NCBI RefSeq assembly: GCF_002732165.1
Contig: NZ_MRZO01000007.1
Location: 1-64,000 of the forward strand
Source: Staphylococcus xylosus
Lineage (GTDB): Bacteria > Bacillota > Bacilli > Staphylococcales > Staphylococcaceae
Length of the DNA stretch: 64,000 nucleotides
Direction of reading: 5' to 3'
Position numbers and translations under genes: made by a program
Shown: positions 35,965 through 47,965 of the stretch, one piece after another
Position numbering within the stretch: the first letter of the stretch is position 1
How the letters are laid out: the number at the start of each line of letters is the position of its first letter
Notes under the pieces: generated by a model
Databases searched by the model: none
Told to the model about the DNA's origin: nothing
The model's input: the letters and a program-made list of their open reading frames with translations, nothing else

Positions 35965-37266
35965 ATGAGAATGGTAGATATTATTGAAAAAAAACGTGAT
36001 GGACAAGTATTGACTAAACAAGAGATTGAGTACTTTATTGAGGAATATACCAATGGTAATATTCCGGATTATCAAGCATCAAGTTTAGCTATGGCGATAT
36101 ATTTTCAAGACATGAATGATGATGAACGTGCAGCACTAACAATGGCTATGGTGAATTCTGGCGATGTCATAGACTTATCTAATATTGATGGGATTAAGGT
36201 AGATAAGCATTCAACTGGTGGCGTGGGTGATACAACTACACTAGTATTAGCGCCTTTAGTAGCATCAGTAGGCGTACCTGTAGCCAAAATGAGTGGCCGT
36301 GGTCTAGGACATACTGGTGGGACGATTGATAAATTAGAATCTGTAGCAGGTTTCCATGTGGAAATTAGTGAAGATAAATTTGTTAAATTAGTCAACGAAG
36401 CGAAAGTCGCAGTGATAGGTCAAACAGGCAACCTTACACCAGCAGATAAAAAATTATATGGCCTTCGTGACGTTACGGGGACTGTAAATTCAATTCCATT
36501 AATTGCTTCATCAATCATGAGTAAAAAAATTGCTGCAGGTGCAGATGCTATTGTTTTAGATGTGAAAACAGGTAATGGTGCGTTTATGAAGACAATTGAA
36601 GAAGCTGAAGCGTTGGCGCACGCAATGGTTCGCATCGGTAACAGTGTAGGTAGAAATACGATGGCTATCATTTCTGATATGGGTCAACCACTAGGTAATG
36701 CCATTGGAAATGCTCTAGAAGTCAAAGAAGCAATTGAAACTTTACAAGGTAAAGGACCAAAAGACCTTACAGAATTAGTGATGACATTAGGCTCACAAAT
36801 GGTAGTTGTAGGTGGTAAAGCTAAAGATTTAGACGAAGCACGTCAATTGTTAGAAAATGCAATTCAAAATGGTTCAGCACTAGAAACATTTAGAACATTT
36901 TTAGAAAATCAAGATGGTGACGGTTCAGTTGTGGATGATGTAAAAAAATTACCACAAGCTAAATATCAAATTCAATTACCATCAACAAAGACAGGTGTTG
37001 TAACTGAAATCGTTGCTAATGAGATAGGCGTTGCTTCGATGATGTTAGGTGCAGGTAGACAAACAAAAGAAGATGATATTGATTTAAGTGTTGGTCTCGT
37101 ATTGCATAAAAAAGTAGGAGACAAGGTGAATGAAGGAGAAGCATTATTAACTATTCACAGTAATAAAGAGCAAATTGATGACGTCAAAGACAAACTCAAT
37201 GAAAATATTACGATAAGTCAAACTGGTACCGAACCGACATTGATTCATAAAATTATTACCGAATAG
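35965..37266 (+). CDS. pdp: Pyrimidine-nucleoside phosphorylase
   Basis: 433-residue enzyme that phosphorolyses thymidine, deoxyuridine and uridine. It starts [17 protein letters not shown] and has [16 protein letters not shown] (thymidine/pyrimidine phosphorylase signature, phosphate-binding), [17 protein letters not shown] and a C-terminal PYNP domain. Lies between deoC (65-base gap) and deoB (11-base gap), supplying deoxyribose-1-phosphate to DeoB. Confidence 0.95.
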   Translation: MRMVDIIEKKRDGQVLTKQEIEYFIEEYTNGNIPDYQASSLAMAIYFQDMNDDERAALTMAMVNSGDVIDLSNIDGIKVDKHSTGGVGDTTTLVLAPLVASVGVPVAKMSGRGLGHTGGTIDKLESVAGFHVEISEDKFVKLVNEAKVAVIGQTGNLTPADKKLYGLRDVTGTVNSIPLIASSIMSKKIAAGADAIVLDVKTGNGAFMKTIEEAEALAHAMVRIGNSVGRNTMAIISDMGQPLGNAIGNALEVKEAIETLQGKGPKDLTELVMTLGSQMVVVGGKAKDLDEARQLLENAIQNGSALETFRTFLENQDGDGSVVDDVKKLPQAKYQIQLPSTKTGVVTEIVANEIGVASMMLGAGRQTKEDDIDLSVGLVLHKKVGDKVNEGEALLTIHSNKEQIDDVKDKLNENITISQTGTEPTLIHKIITE

Positions 37267-37277
37267 GAGTGAACGTC

Positions 37278-38465
37278 ATGACTACACCATTTAAACGTGT
37301 ACATTTAATCGTTATGGATTCAGTTGGTATTGGAGAAGGCCCCGATGCTAAAGCTTTTAACGATGAAGGCAGTCATACATTAAAACACACATTAGAAGGA
37401 TTTAATCAAAGTTTACCTAACTTACAAAAGCTAGGTCTAGGTAATATTGATCCCTTGCCAATTATTGGACAAGAGTCACAACCACAAGCGTTTTATACTA
37501 AAATGAGTGAAGCGTCAGTAGGTAAAGACACAATGACTGGTCATTGGGAAATTATGGGGCTAAATATAATGCAACCCTTCAAAGTATATCCTGAAGGCTT
37601 CCCTGAAGAGCTTGTTAGTGAAATTGAATCATTAACTGGTCGTAAGGTTGTGGCAAATCGTCCTGCCTCAGGAACGCAGATTATTGATGAGTGGGGAGAG
37701 CATCAAATGAAAACAGGTGATTTGATAGTATATACATCAGCGGATCCTGTACTTCAAATTGCTGCGCATGAAGATATTATACCTTTAGAAGAATTATATG
37801 ATATCTGTGAAAAGGTTAGAGAGTTAACTAAAGATCCAAAATATTTGATAGGTAGGATTATTGCTAGACCATATATAGGTGAGCCTGGTTCATTTAAAAG
37901 AACTTCTAATAGACACGATTATGCTTTAAAACCGTTTGGCAGAACAGTAATGAATGAATTGAAAGATAACGGTTATGATGTGATTGCCTTAGGTAAAATC
38001 AATGATATCTTTGATGGGGAAGGCGTGACAGAATCAATTCGTACTAAAGATAATATGGATGGTATGGATAAATTAGTTGAAACTGTACAGCGAGATTTTA
38101 ATGGTATGAGTTTCTTAAATCTTGTTGATTTCGATGCTTTATATGGTCATCGTCGTGATAAAGGCGGTTATGCGCAAGCCCTTAAAGAGTTTGATGAGCG
38201 TCTACCAGAGCTTATTAATCATTTGCAAGAAGACGACTTAGTGATTATTACAGCCGACCATGGAAATGATCCGACTGCAGATGGCACAGATCATACAAGA
38301 GAGTTTGTACCAGTATTGATGTTTAGCCCTAAAATTAATGACTACCATGAATTAACAGTCGATAGCACATTCAGTTCTCTAGGAGCGACGATTGCGGATA
38401 ACTTTGGCGTGAAATTACCAGAGTTTGGCAGAAGCTACTTAAAAGAAATGGGTGTTGAAAAGTGA
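37278..38465 (+). CDS. deoB: Phosphopentomutase
   Basis: Converts (deoxy)ribose-1-phosphate to the 5-phosphate, linking the nucleoside phosphorylases to DeoC. 395 residues of the alkaline-phosphatase superfamily: [13 protein letters not shown] (metal, D-x-x-G), [11 protein letters not shown] (catalytic Thr) and TADHGNDPT (metal). The ATG at 37278 is preferred: AGGAG lies 8 bases upstream, and the GTG at 37269 overlaps that site. The next gene starts inside its stop codon. Confidence 0.95.
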   Translation: MTTPFKRVHLIVMDSVGIGEGPDAKAFNDEGSHTLKHTLEGFNQSLPNLQKLGLGNIDPLPIIGQESQPQAFYTKMSEASVGKDTMTGHWEIMGLNIMQPFKVYPEGFPEELVSEIESLTGRKVVANRPASGTQIIDEWGEHQMKTGDLIVYTSADPVLQIAAHEDIIPLEELYDICEKVRELTKDPKYLIGRIIARPYIGEPGSFKRTSNRHDYALKPFGRTVMNELKDNGYDVIALGKINDIFDGEGVTESIRTKDNMDGMDKLVETVQRDFNGMSFLNLVDFDALYGHRRDKGGYAQALKEFDERLPELINHLQEDDLVIITADHGNDPTADGTDHTREFVPVLMFSPKINDYHELTVDSTFSSLGATIADNFGVKLPEFGRSYLKEMGVEK

Positions 38466-38815
38466 ATAAAATAACGAGAATAATTTTTGGTATTGTCTTT
38501 AGCATTGCTGGTATTTTGCATTTTAAAGATGAGCAAAAATTTAGAGCAATCATACCAACATATCTTCCGTTTAGAAAAGCGGCAGTATTAATCACTGGTG
38601 TGTTTGAAGTGGTTTTTGGGTTGTTATTGCTAGCTCGCAAACCTTCGACATGCTTGAAAAAGGCTATCATTGCGTTTTTATTGGCTGTGTTTCCAGCTAA
38701 TATATACATGGCACGTAATAATATTCCATTAGGTGGCAAAGAACTACCAAAGTGGGCATTGTACGGTAGACTTCCGCTACAGTTTGTCATGATCAAAATG
38801 ATAAGTAAACTATAA
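38462..38815 (+). CDS. DoxX-like membrane protein
   Basis: 117 residues with about four hydrophobic segments (7-22, 40-58, 68-82, 96-112), the charge pattern of DoxX/DoxD-type small membrane proteins, and [10 protein letters not shown] after the first helix. GTG start overlaps the deoB TGA (GTGA), implying coupling to the deo operon. Function unknown; a link to nucleoside metabolism is positional only. Confidence 0.75.
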   Translation: MNKITRIIFGIVFSIAGILHFKDEQKFRAIIPTYLPFRKAAVLITGVFEVVFGLLLLARKPSTCLKKAIIAFLLAVFPANIYMARNNIPLGGKELPKWALYGRLPLQFVMIKMISKL

Positions 38816-38835
38816 GTTATGGCTTGAATAAAGAG

Positions 38836-38884
38836 AAACGCTTTAAAGTGTGCATTGAAAAATGTCTGCTTTGAAGCGTTTTTA
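38836..38884 (+). terminator. Terminator after the deo operon
   Basis: AAACGCTT (38836-38843) pairs with AAGCGTTT (38875-38882), with further pairing inside, followed by TTT. Confidence 0.65.
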
Positions 38885-38934
38885 TGTGGAAATAAGAATG
38901 TTATATATTTGCGAATAAAAATTTTATGATTTAT

Positions 38935-38985
38935 AAAAAAGATGAAATTAGACATGAGATTGTATGTCTAACTTCATCTTTTTTG
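38935..38985. terminator. Bidirectional terminator before luxS
   Basis: AAGATGAA-TTAGACA pairs with TGTCTAA-TTCATCTT (38939-38954 with 38965-38980), with one mismatch, flanked by AAAAAA and TTTTTT. Serves the convergent luxS gene and the deo operon. Confidence 0.85.
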
Positions 38986-39041
38986 TTAATAATAAGTAAT
39001 TGTTTAAGGTTTATTTTCTTTGTAAAGGTTTTAGTTTAAAG

Positions 39042-39512
39042 TTACTTATTTTCACCATAAATATCGTGCCATTCATCTTTTTTATCTAAAAATGTTTGCG
39101 CAATTTCTTTTGCACCTTCTAATGAATGACTCGCCGCCCAACCACATTGCACTTCATTACAAGCCGGTACCTCTGTAGCATTTAACACGTCTTGAATTGT
39201 TTTTTCGATGATTTGAAGTACATCTTTATAATCATCATGGTTGATGAATGAAACATAAAAGCCAGTCTGACAACCCATTGGACTGATATCAACGACTTTA
39301 TCTGAATGATTACGGATATTTTCGGCCATAAGATGTTCTAATGAGTGCAATCCTGGCATATCCATATGTTCTTTATTTGGTTGTTTGAAGCGAATGTCAT
39401 ATTTATGAATAACATCACCGTTTGCACCTTCCATTTTTCCTGCAAGTCTTACAAATGGCGCAGATACAATTGTGTGGTCTAAATTGAAGCTTTCAACATT
39501 CATTTTTGGCAT
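39042..39512 (-). CDS. luxS: S-ribosylhomocysteine lyase (AI-2 synthase)
   Basis: Splits S-ribosylhomocysteine into homocysteine and DPD, the precursor of autoinducer-2; part of the activated methyl cycle. 156 residues with the metal motif HSLEH (two His plus the C-terminal Cys region) and GCQTGFY containing the catalytic cysteine. AGGAGG precedes the ATG at 39512. Confidence 0.97.
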   Translation of the reverse strand: MPKMNVESFNLDHTIVSAPFVRLAGKMEGANGDVIHKYDIRFKQPNKEHMDMPGLHSLEHLMAENIRNHSDKVVDISPMGCQTGFYVSFINHDDYKDVLQIIEKTIQDVLNATEVPACNEVQCGWAASHSLEGAKEIAQTFLDKKDEWHDIYGENK

Positions 39513-39788
39513 GGCGTTATCCTCCTAATATTTTACATAAACTAATTGTAACAAGACCAAACAGTATTTACAATTTCTGTATTTGGGTAAAACCATAGAG
39601 TAGCTAACAATTATTATAAATTTCAGAAAATTGATGACAGAATCTGATAAACCCGATAAAATAAGTAATGATTAAAACAGGTTTTGTACATTATGAATTG
39701 TAAATTGTGTTATTAAATAAATTACTTATTGCGTTTCATTTTAGTGTCAATCGCTATAAAGGCAATATTAGGAGGGCGTATTTATACT

Positions 39789-40973
39789 ATGGAAAACAAA
39801 CAAATTATTTTAGACTACATAGAGAATGATAAATATAAATTTTTGGAAATGAGTCATCAAATACATCAAAGACCTGAATTAGGGAACGAAGAAATTTTTG
39901 CATCAAGGTCATTGATTGAAATATTAGACGGAAATGATTTTGAAGTTGAAACAGATATCGCTGGTCATGCTACTGGTTTTATAGCTAGATATGAATCAGC
40001 TTTGCCTGGTCCTACAATAGGATTTTTAGCTGAATATGATGCATTACCAGGTTTAGGTCATGCTTGTGGTCACAATATTATTGGAACGGCAAGTACTTTT
40101 GCGGGTATTGCGCTAAAACAGCTTATAGATAAAGTTGGAGGAAAAGTTATTGTACTTGGATGTCCTGCTGAAGAAGGTGGAGAAAATGGCAGCGCTAAAG
40201 CAACTTACGTTAAAGAAGGTGTGATTGACGAGTTAGATATTGCGTTAATGGTGCACCCAGGAAATGAAACTTATAGAACGATTAATACATTAGCAGTCGA
40301 TGTTTTAGATATTAAATTTTATGGTAAAAGTACACATGCTTCTGAAAATGCTGATGAAGCAAGAAATGCATTGGATGCAATGATTTCTTATTTTAATGGT
40401 GTAGCACAATTAAGACAACATATTAAAAATGGCCAACGTGTACATGGTGTCATATTAGATGGTGGTAAGGCGGCTAACATTATACCGGACTATACGCATG
40501 CACGTTTTTATACAAGAGCAACTTCGCGCCAAGAATTAGATATACTAACAGAACGGGTAGGACAAATTGCAAAAGGTGCAGCCATTCAAACTGGATGTGA
40601 TTATGAATTTGGACCAATACAAAATGGCGTAAATGAATTTATAAAATCTTCTAAGCTAGACGATTTGTTTGTAAAATATGCAACTGAAATGGGAGAAGCC
40701 GTTATAGATGATGATTTTGGATATGGCTCAACAGATACGGGGAACGTAAGTCATATCGTCCCTACAATACATCCTCATATTAAAATAGGATCTCGCAATT
40801 TAGTTGGTCATACACATAGATTTCGTGAAGCTGCAGCAAGTACACAAGGTGATAATGCCTTAATTAGAGGAACGAAGATTCTTGCCTTAATGGGTTTAGA
40901 ATTAATCACTAATAAATCGGTGTTTGATGAAATTATCGAGCAACACCGATATATAAAGGAGCATAAAAAATGA
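39789..40973 (+). CDS. M20-family amidohydrolase/peptidase
   Basis: 394-residue M20D-type metallohydrolase (carboxypeptidase or N-acyl amino acid hydrolase class). Metal-binding segments are FLAEYDALPGLGHACGHNI, VLGCPAEEGGENG and the C-terminal GHTHRFREAA. No signal peptide. ATG at 39789 follows AGGAGGGCG; the open frame extends upstream without a site. Its last four bases overlap the following ATP-grasp gene (ATGA), so the two are coupled and probably work on related amide or peptide bonds, one making and one cutting. Confidence 0.86.
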   Translation: MENKQIILDYIENDKYKFLEMSHQIHQRPELGNEEIFASRSLIEILDGNDFEVETDIAGHATGFIARYESALPGPTIGFLAEYDALPGLGHACGHNIIGTASTFAGIALKQLIDKVGGKVIVLGCPAEEGGENGSAKATYVKEGVIDELDIALMVHPGNETYRTINTLAVDVLDIKFYGKSTHASENADEARNALDAMISYFNGVAQLRQHIKNGQRVHGVILDGGKAANIIPDYTHARFYTRATSRQELDILTERVGQIAKGAAIQTGCDYEFGPIQNGVNEFIKSSKLDDLFVKYATEMGEAVIDDDFGYGSTDTGNVSHIVPTIHPHIKIGSRNLVGHTHRFREAAASTQGDNALIRGTKILALMGLELITNKSVFDEIIEQHRYIKEHKK

Positions 40974-42184
40974 CTAATCCAAGCTCTCTACGTCCTCAAC
41001 TAACACTTAGTGATCTATATGATTCTAGTATTGTCTATACTTCACGGCCGTCATATGTTTCAAATCCTTGGTTAGAGCCTGAAGAACATCAATCTAATTT
41101 TCTAACTGGTAGAGAGCTCATCATCGCTAACCAAATGCCTGTGATAGTACATGAGGCATGTGTTACAAATAAATTGAAAATTTTGTTTGAAGCAGTGGGG
41201 AAATCCATGCCTTCAAATATTATCCAATTTAATAATCAAAGAAGTTATGAACAAGTGATTCAAGATTTAGCATTGAATGACAATAAAAAAATATACTTCC
41301 AATATATTCATGGTGAAGATATTGTAAACAAAGCACATTATGCATTAAACAAAGATGTTTTTACGGCCTTAAATAATAAAGCACGTATCCCAGAGTGGAC
41401 TAATTACAAATATTTACCTAAAAGAGAAGTTATAGCAATTGATGATTTTGAACATGCGGTTTCTTTTTGGGAATTTCCATTTGTTTTAAAACCAGGCGAC
41501 GACCTACCTACTGCAGGTGGATATGGTGTTATGATTTGTAATAATGAAAAAGATTTAGAACAAGCTAAAATCCGGATTGAACAAGCTAAAAGTGAAACAG
41601 ACACAATCATTATAGAACAAAAAGTAGAGGCAGTTACGAATTATTGCGTGCAATATGCATATTCTAAAGCAACAGGTATTCAATATATTGGTACATCCGA
41701 TCAAATTACAGATGATTATGGTTCTTACAAAGGTAATCAAAATACACATGATGTTCCACAATCGGTCATTCAAGCTGGTAGAGAAATAATGGAAATAGGT
41801 GTAGCGGAGGGATATTTTGGTATCGCTGGATTCGATTTGTTATTAGATAAGCATGGAGAAGTATTTGCTATAGATTTAAATTTTAGACAAAATGGCTCAA
41901 CGAGTATGTTATTACTAGAACCTATATTACGAGGTGAATATCATAAATTCTTTAGTTATATAGCACCAGATAATTGTGATAATGAACAATTTTTCAAGAT
42001 AATTAAGAAATATGTAGATAAAGGCATATTATTTCCGTTATCTTACTATGATGGTGATTGGTATAAGGATGAAGCTGTTAAGTCGAGGTTTGGTTGTATT
42101 TGGCATGGAGAAAGTAAAGCATTAGTAGAATCTATGGAGCGACAGTTTTTAGAAGAACTGAAAAAAGGAGAATCTCATTTATAG
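40970..42184 (+). CDS. ATP-grasp domain protein (putative carboxylate-amine ligase)
   Basis: 404 residues. The ATP-grasp fold is visible in the order FPFVLKPGDDLPTAGGYGVMIC (lysine and glycine-rich loop, about 167-188), IIEQKVEAVTNYCVQYAY (adenine-contact Glu) and GIAGFDLLLDKHGEVFAIDLNFRQNGS (Mg ligands D and N, about 284-310). Such enzymes ligate a carboxylate to an amine through an acyl phosphate; substrates unknown. The start overlaps the M20 gene by 4 bases. The pair looks like a small peptide or amino-acid-conjugate pathway, which is inference. Confidence 0.82.
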   Translation: MTNPSSLRPQLTLSDLYDSSIVYTSRPSYVSNPWLEPEEHQSNFLTGRELIIANQMPVIVHEACVTNKLKILFEAVGKSMPSNIIQFNNQRSYEQVIQDLALNDNKKIYFQYIHGEDIVNKAHYALNKDVFTALNNKARIPEWTNYKYLPKREVIAIDDFEHAVSFWEFPFVLKPGDDLPTAGGYGVMICNNEKDLEQAKIRIEQAKSETDTIIIEQKVEAVTNYCVQYAYSKATGIQYIGTSDQITDDYGSYKGNQNTHDVPQSVIQAGREIMEIGVAEGYFGIAGFDLLLDKHGEVFAIDLNFRQNGSTSMLLLEPILRGEYHKFFSYIAPDNCDNEQFFKIIKKYVDKGILFPLSYYDGDWYKDEAVKSRFGCIWHGESKALVESMERQFLEELKKGESHL

Positions 42185-42414
42185 AAACTTTCAAGGGTGG
42201 ATGCATGCAATTTTATCAGTTATTATAAGGTGGCTAATATCTCTCTAATTGTAAGCATAAGATACCATTGCAGTAGCAATTGTTCGCTGTTACAGTTCTA
42301 TCATGAATGTCGATTGTATAGCGTCTCGTTTATTATCAGCGATTGACTAGAGTCATGCAGTCCTTTATATTCTTAATATAGGTAAATTATTATGAATGGA
42401 TTGAAGGTGTATTG

Positions 42415-43080
42415 ATGTCTTATAAAGAAAGTTCATTTTTTAAAGAAATATTAATTAATGAAGTGTTTTATGTAGCAACGAAAGCAAAGGAATTAATCAG
42501 ACAAGAAATAGATGAAAATAAAGTCGTATGTACTTGGACTGATAAAGAGACTGCTGAAGCTTATTTGAAAAAACAAAAAATTGATTACGATAAAATCAAA
42601 AAGATAGATATCGATCGTTTTGTAACTTATGAAATAGATAATGTCTTTGACGCTAACGAACAAGTATTGATGAATCCTACCTCTGAGAAAGACGGTGAAC
42701 TTATACCAATCGCAGAAGTTACGGATGAATTAATGTCTGATTTAGATAATATTCGATTGAAAGAATTTGTTAAGGATGTCGCTAAAGAAGATGCAGTGTT
42801 CGGTTTGACAAATAAAAGCGTTAAACAATTTCTTATGATTAGTGATGACTCACATCAAAGACCTAATATTATGCCTGTTTGGAGTATCAAAAATAGAGCT
42901 GAGAAGGTAAGAGATGAAGACTTTGAAGAGTGTGACATTATAGAAGTGGAAGGCGAAGTCTTTGCCGAATGGTTAGATAACCTACGAGATGATGACAACG
43001 CAGTTGCAATTGATTTGAAACCAGGCGTTTTAGGTAGTGTAGTACCTGCGCAAAAAGTAATAGATCAGCTTCCTTTTTAA
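42415..43080 (+). CDS. DUF2750-type protein
   Basis: 221 residues, acidic, cytosolic, no membrane segment. Two similar halves are apparent: each has an 'F..I...' strand followed by a W-x-x-K/R segment and an acidic helix (VVCTWTDKETAEAYLKKQ in the first, MPVWSIKNRAEKVRDEDFEEC in the second), the DUF2750 pattern. Function unknown. ATG at 42415 with AAGGTG about 6 bases before; a TTG one codon earlier (42412) is possible. A strong terminator follows. Confidence 0.75.
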   Translation: MSYKESSFFKEILINEVFYVATKAKELIRQEIDENKVVCTWTDKETAEAYLKKQKIDYDKIKKIDIDRFVTYEIDNVFDANEQVLMNPTSEKDGELIPIAEVTDELMSDLDNIRLKEFVKDVAKEDAVFGLTNKSVKQFLMISDDSHQRPNIMPVWSIKNRAEKVRDEDFEECDIIEVEGEVFAEWLDNLRDDDNAVAIDLKPGVLGSVVPAQKVIDQLPF

Positions 43081-43083
43081 AAT

Positions 43084-43126
43084 AAAAGGGCTCTAAGACA
43101 TAAAAAATATGTCTAAGGGCCCTTTT
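43084..43126. terminator. Terminator between DUF2750 gene and coaW
   Basis: AAAAGGGC pairs with GCCCTTTT, and AGACATA with TATGTCT, forming a two-part stem with A and T flanks usable in both directions. Confidence 0.8.
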
Positions 43127-43164
43127 GTCTTTATTAGATAGTAATAACTTAAATGAAATTAAGA

Positions 43165-43962
43165 TTATAAATGAATAGCACCGAGAGCACCTGAAAAGGC
43201 ACCATGTTCAATATAATAAGGTTTGAAGCCTCTTAATACGGTATAGTCTTTAACGACTTCTTTTAATAATTCATTATTATGAAATGACGAACCGATATAT
43301 GCAACATTTTCTGTGTTATGCTCTCTAGCTACGGTAATTGACATCGTAGTAATAACTTCACCGACGACACCAATAACAGAGGCTAATTTATCCGCTTCTG
43401 TAAAGTTAGTATCTAAATTATGTAAGACATTACCAAAGTTTGCTGCTGTTAAATCACCAGATATTGGTGGCTCACTATCTTTGTATATGTGTTTTACTTT
43501 CAAGTCAATAATATCTCTATTACCATTTTGAGCAGTATCAGTTAAATTTTTATAGTCTTTAATTCCGGTTAACAAGTAACCTAAACCTTGTATCATACCG
43601 CCACCAGTGCCGACACCACCGACACGCTGTTGACTGTTTCCATTAGAGAAATGTATAGAAGTGCCGGTACCCACATTGGTGAAAATGTAGTCATCTAAAA
43701 AGTGACCTTGTTCTTCAAGTAGTATTTCGAGCCCTTTGGCAGCGGCATCAAATTCAACAAAAACACGTGAAGCAAAATTTAATTTTTCATTTATAAGTGC
43801 AGCATTACCGCCAGTTAAACTGATACTTTCACAGTCTTGTTGATTCAACCATTCTATGACATCATCGATTTCCGTTGTTAATCTTGTATTATATTCACGT
43901 TTATCGGCATAATCTTGAACAATTTTAATAAGCGTTCCACCAGCATCGATGCCAATTTTCAT
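43165..43962 (-). CDS. coaW: Type II pantothenate kinase
   Basis: Phosphorylates pantothenate, the first step of coenzyme A synthesis. 265 residues of the ASKHA fold: [14 protein letters not shown] (phosphate 1 loop), [11 protein letters not shown] (phosphate 2) and [17 protein letters not shown] (adenosine loop). The staphylococcal type II enzyme, unlike CoaA, escapes CoA feedback. AGGAGG precedes the ATG. Confidence 0.94.
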   Translation of the reverse strand: MKIGIDAGGTLIKIVQDYADKREYNTRLTTEIDDVIEWLNQQDCESISLTGGNAALINEKLNFASRVFVEFDAAAKGLEILLEEQGHFLDDYIFTNVGTGTSIHFSNGNSQQRVGGVGTGGGMIQGLGYLLTGIKDYKNLTDTAQNGNRDIIDLKVKHIYKDSEPPISGDLTAANFGNVLHNLDTNFTEADKLASVIGVVGEVITTMSITVAREHNTENVAYIGSSFHNNELLKEVVKDYTVLRGFKPYYIEHGAFSGALGAIHL

Positions 43963-44264
43963 CTAAAATTCCTCCTAAAAAATTTCCATTTTAACTAATA
44001 GTATAATAAAATTTAAGAAAATCAACTATGAATTTACTAGTGTAGTAATTTCTTCACTTGAATTAAGCTTTATATTATAAAAAATAAATGTCCAAAAGAT
44101 ATAAACGCATATTTTGGCTTTTTAATATGCATTTTAAGAGTTGAAATTCTAAATTATTAACAGTTAATGAATAGTTTTTTAAATTAATTCTAGATTTATA
44201 GATTATTTTATGTGTAATAGTGGTATTTATAATTACTACTACGTTTTAAATAGGGGATATTGAA
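43963..44264. other. Gene-free AT-rich divergent region coaW / GNAT
   Basis: About 300 bases, extremely AT-rich, with no ORF. It should hold both divergent promoters, but many near-matches to -10 boxes make a call unreliable. Confidence 0.5.
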
Positions 44265-45125
44265 ATGGTAATTAAGCAAAATTTTGAAAATATTATAGTA
44301 CAAGTGTTTGAAGAGAAGTATAGACAGGCACTTTATGATTTTAATTTAAATGAACGTCAACAAATCTATTCGTCTTTACCGAAAGATGTATTAGATGATG
44401 CCATAAATGATGAGGATAGGATTGCTAACATTGCACTAAATGAAGCGGGAGATGTTATTGGATTTTTTGTGTTACATCAATATTATCAGCATGAAGGATA
44501 TGATACGCCTAACCAAGTTATTTATGTTAGGTCTTTATCCGTAAATGAAGATTACCAAGGTTATGGCTACGGCACAAAGATGATGATGTATTTGCCTCAA
44601 TATGTTCAAGATTTATTTCCGAATTTTAATCATTTATATCTTGTGGTTGATGCGGAGAACAAAGGTGCATGGAATGTATATGAACGTGCAGGTTTTATGC
44701 ATGCTGCAACGAAAGAGGAAGGGCCGATTGGTAAAGAAAGATTATATTATTTAGATTTGGATTCTAAGCATGTTTCGTCTTTAAAGTTAAGACCTAATAC
44801 AGATGAACAACCCTTTAACATACACATCATAGACTTAATAAAAGATAATCAAAAAGTTGGTTTTATAGCTATTGAGAGACACGATGGACGAATGAATATT
44901 TCTAAGATTGAAGTCAATAAAGATAAAAGAAATCACGGTATTGCAGAAAGTGCCTTGAGACAACTAGCAACATATGTCAGAAAACATTTTAACGATGTAG
45001 AACTTTTGACAATTACACTCTATGGAGAGAATAATGAATTAAAACCATTGTGTATAAATAGTAATTTTGTTGAAATTGAGGCAGCTGATGATTTTATTGT
45101 CTTTGAAAAATATATAAATTACTAA
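44265..45125 (+). CDS. Two-domain GNAT acetyltransferase
   Basis: 286 residues. The N-terminal GNAT domain (about 20-165) is complete, with RSLSVNEDYQGYGYGTKMM as the acetyl-CoA pyrophosphate loop (Q/RxxGxG/A) and ENKGAWNVYERAGF as motif B. The second half (about 180-286) is a weaker GNAT copy (ISKIEVNKDKRNHGIAESALRQLA), with its loop RNHGIA still recognisable. Acceptor substrate unknown. Single gene, 110 bases upstream of rpoE. Confidence 0.82.
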   Translation: MVIKQNFENIIVQVFEEKYRQALYDFNLNERQQIYSSLPKDVLDDAINDEDRIANIALNEAGDVIGFFVLHQYYQHEGYDTPNQVIYVRSLSVNEDYQGYGYGTKMMMYLPQYVQDLFPNFNHLYLVVDAENKGAWNVYERAGFMHAATKEEGPIGKERLYYLDLDSKHVSSLKLRPNTDEQPFNIHIIDLIKDNQKVGFIAIERHDGRMNISKIEVNKDKRNHGIAESALRQLATYVRKHFNDVELLTITLYGENNELKPLCINSNFVEIEAADDFIVFEKYINY

Positions 45126-45234
45126 ATGCGATTGCGAAATCAGGCATTGTCATTTATAATTTACATTTGTTATTATTACTTATGATAAACTTAGTACTGA
45201 ATTGGATAAATGCCTTTGAAAGGAAGAATAAATA

Positions 45235-45780
45235 ATGAGAATTCAAGATTATACAAAAGAAATGGTTGATGAGAAATCATTTATCGATATGGCTTACACA
45301 TTATTAAGTGAAAAAAATGATACGATGAACTTATACGATATCATTGATGAATTTAAAGCATTAGGACACTATGAAGACGAACAAATTGAAGATAGAATCG
45401 TTCAATTCTATACAGATTTAAACACAGATGGACGTTTTCTAAATGTTGGAGAAAATATTTGGGGTTTACGTGATTGGTATTCAGTTGCTGACATCGAAGA
45501 AAAAATCGCTCCAACAATTCAAAAATTCGACATCTTAGATGATGATGCTGAAGAAGACAAAAACTTAAAATTACTTGGTGAAGACGAAACTGAAGACGAT
45601 GATGATATTCCATCAGTAACGGATGACCAAGAAACATTAAATGACCCAGAAGATCCTGAAGAAGACGATGTAGATGAAGATCTAAATGAAACAGATATCG
45701 TTATCGATGAGGATGATGAAGATTTTGATGATGAAGAAGACGAAGATGATGAAGAGGACGATGAAGATTTAGAAGAATAA
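45235..45780 (+). CDS. rpoE: RNA polymerase delta subunit
   Basis: Firmicutes-specific RNA polymerase subunit that promotes core recycling and sharpens the response to initiating NTP levels. 181 residues: an N-terminal folded HARE-HTH domain (about 1-90) and a C-terminal tail made almost wholly of Asp and Glu (about 100-181), disordered and able to displace nucleic acid. The acidic repeat is intact. Just 50 bases upstream of the pyrG promoter, the standard Bacillales order. Confidence 0.96.
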   Translation: MRIQDYTKEMVDEKSFIDMAYTLLSEKNDTMNLYDIIDEFKALGHYEDEQIEDRIVQFYTDLNTDGRFLNVGENIWGLRDWYSVADIEEKIAPTIQKFDILDDDAEEDKNLKLLGEDETEDDDDIPSVTDDQETLNDPEDPEEDDVDEDLNETDIVIDEDDEDFDDEEDEDDEEDDEDLEE

Positions 45781-45795
45781 TTCTTCGAGATTTAA

Positions 45796-45834
45796 TTGAC
45801 TTTTTCCAGGAACATGATAAAATTTTATTCGGGC
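45796..45834 (+). promoter_or_regulatory. pyrG promoter with GGGC start
   Basis: -35 TTGACT (45796-45801), 16-bp spacer, -10 TAAAAT (45818-45823), and the expected start at the G of GGGC (45831). A transcript starting GGGC is what CTP-sensitive G-reiteration in Bacillus pyrG requires. Confidence 0.8.
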
Positions 45835-45908
45835 TCCTTTAAATAGGACGACGTGTATAAATAATATACGCTCCCCCTTACAACCATGTGAGAGGGAGCG
45901 ATTTTTTT
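45831..45908 (+). promoter_or_regulatory. pyrG leader attenuator (CTP-sensitive, G reiteration)
   Basis: The leader ends in a strong terminator: CGCTCCC-CTTACA (45869-45882) pairs with TGTGAG-GGGAGCG (45887-45900), then seven T. The left arm holds a C/T tract (CTCCCCCTT). In the Bacillus model, low CTP makes polymerase stutter at GGGC and add extra G at the 5' end; the poly-G pairs with this tract and prevents the terminator. All parts are visible here. The mechanism is inferred from homology. Confidence 0.85.
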
Positions 45909-46017
45909 ATTTAAATTACTATATAAGCTTTATAATATTTTTAATTTAGGTGATTGTTTGTAAAGGCAATTCGTATGTATAAATCATTTGCTATGTAAAA
46001 GCTATCCCGCAAATTAA

Positions 46018-47706
<1,689 letters not shown>

Positions 47707-47716
47707 TATATAGATT

Positions 47717-47770
47717 AAACGCGATATCAGAAAGTTAGTATTTAACTAATTTCTAAATATCGCGTTTTTT
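47717..47770 (+). terminator. pyrG terminator
   Basis: AAACGCGATAT pairs perfectly with ATATCGCGTTT around an inner AGAAA.TTAGT / ACTAA.TTTCT stem, followed by T residues. Confidence 0.88.
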
Positions 47771-47912
47771 ATAGTTGTATTAAAATATAAAATTTAAATT
47801 GCTATATTTATTTAAAAAATGGCATAAATTATAAGAATTTCACTTTTTGAATAAAAATTGTTAAATAAAAACGCTTACAATTATATAGAAGAATGCAAAA
47901 GTGATATGACTT

Positions 47913-47921
47913 TGATATAAT
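47913..47921 (+). promoter_or_regulatory. Candidate fba promoter (extended -10)
   Basis: TGATATAAT at 47913-47921, an extended -10 about 45 bases before the fba ATG. The -35 region (ATGCAA) is weak. Confidence 0.5.
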
Positions 47922-47965
47922 TAGATTGTAAAAATATGTGCTTAAAGCACCAAGGAGGAACTTTC

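Noticed and set aside
38371..38955. 194-codon minus-strand ORF
   Set aside because: Antisense to the end of deoB, the DoxX-like gene and two terminators; low-complexity hydrophobic product with no start signal.
45600..45780. Simple-sequence repeat artefact in GAT/GAA-rich stretch
   Set aside because: It is the genuine acidic tail of the RNA polymerase delta subunit, in frame to the stop.
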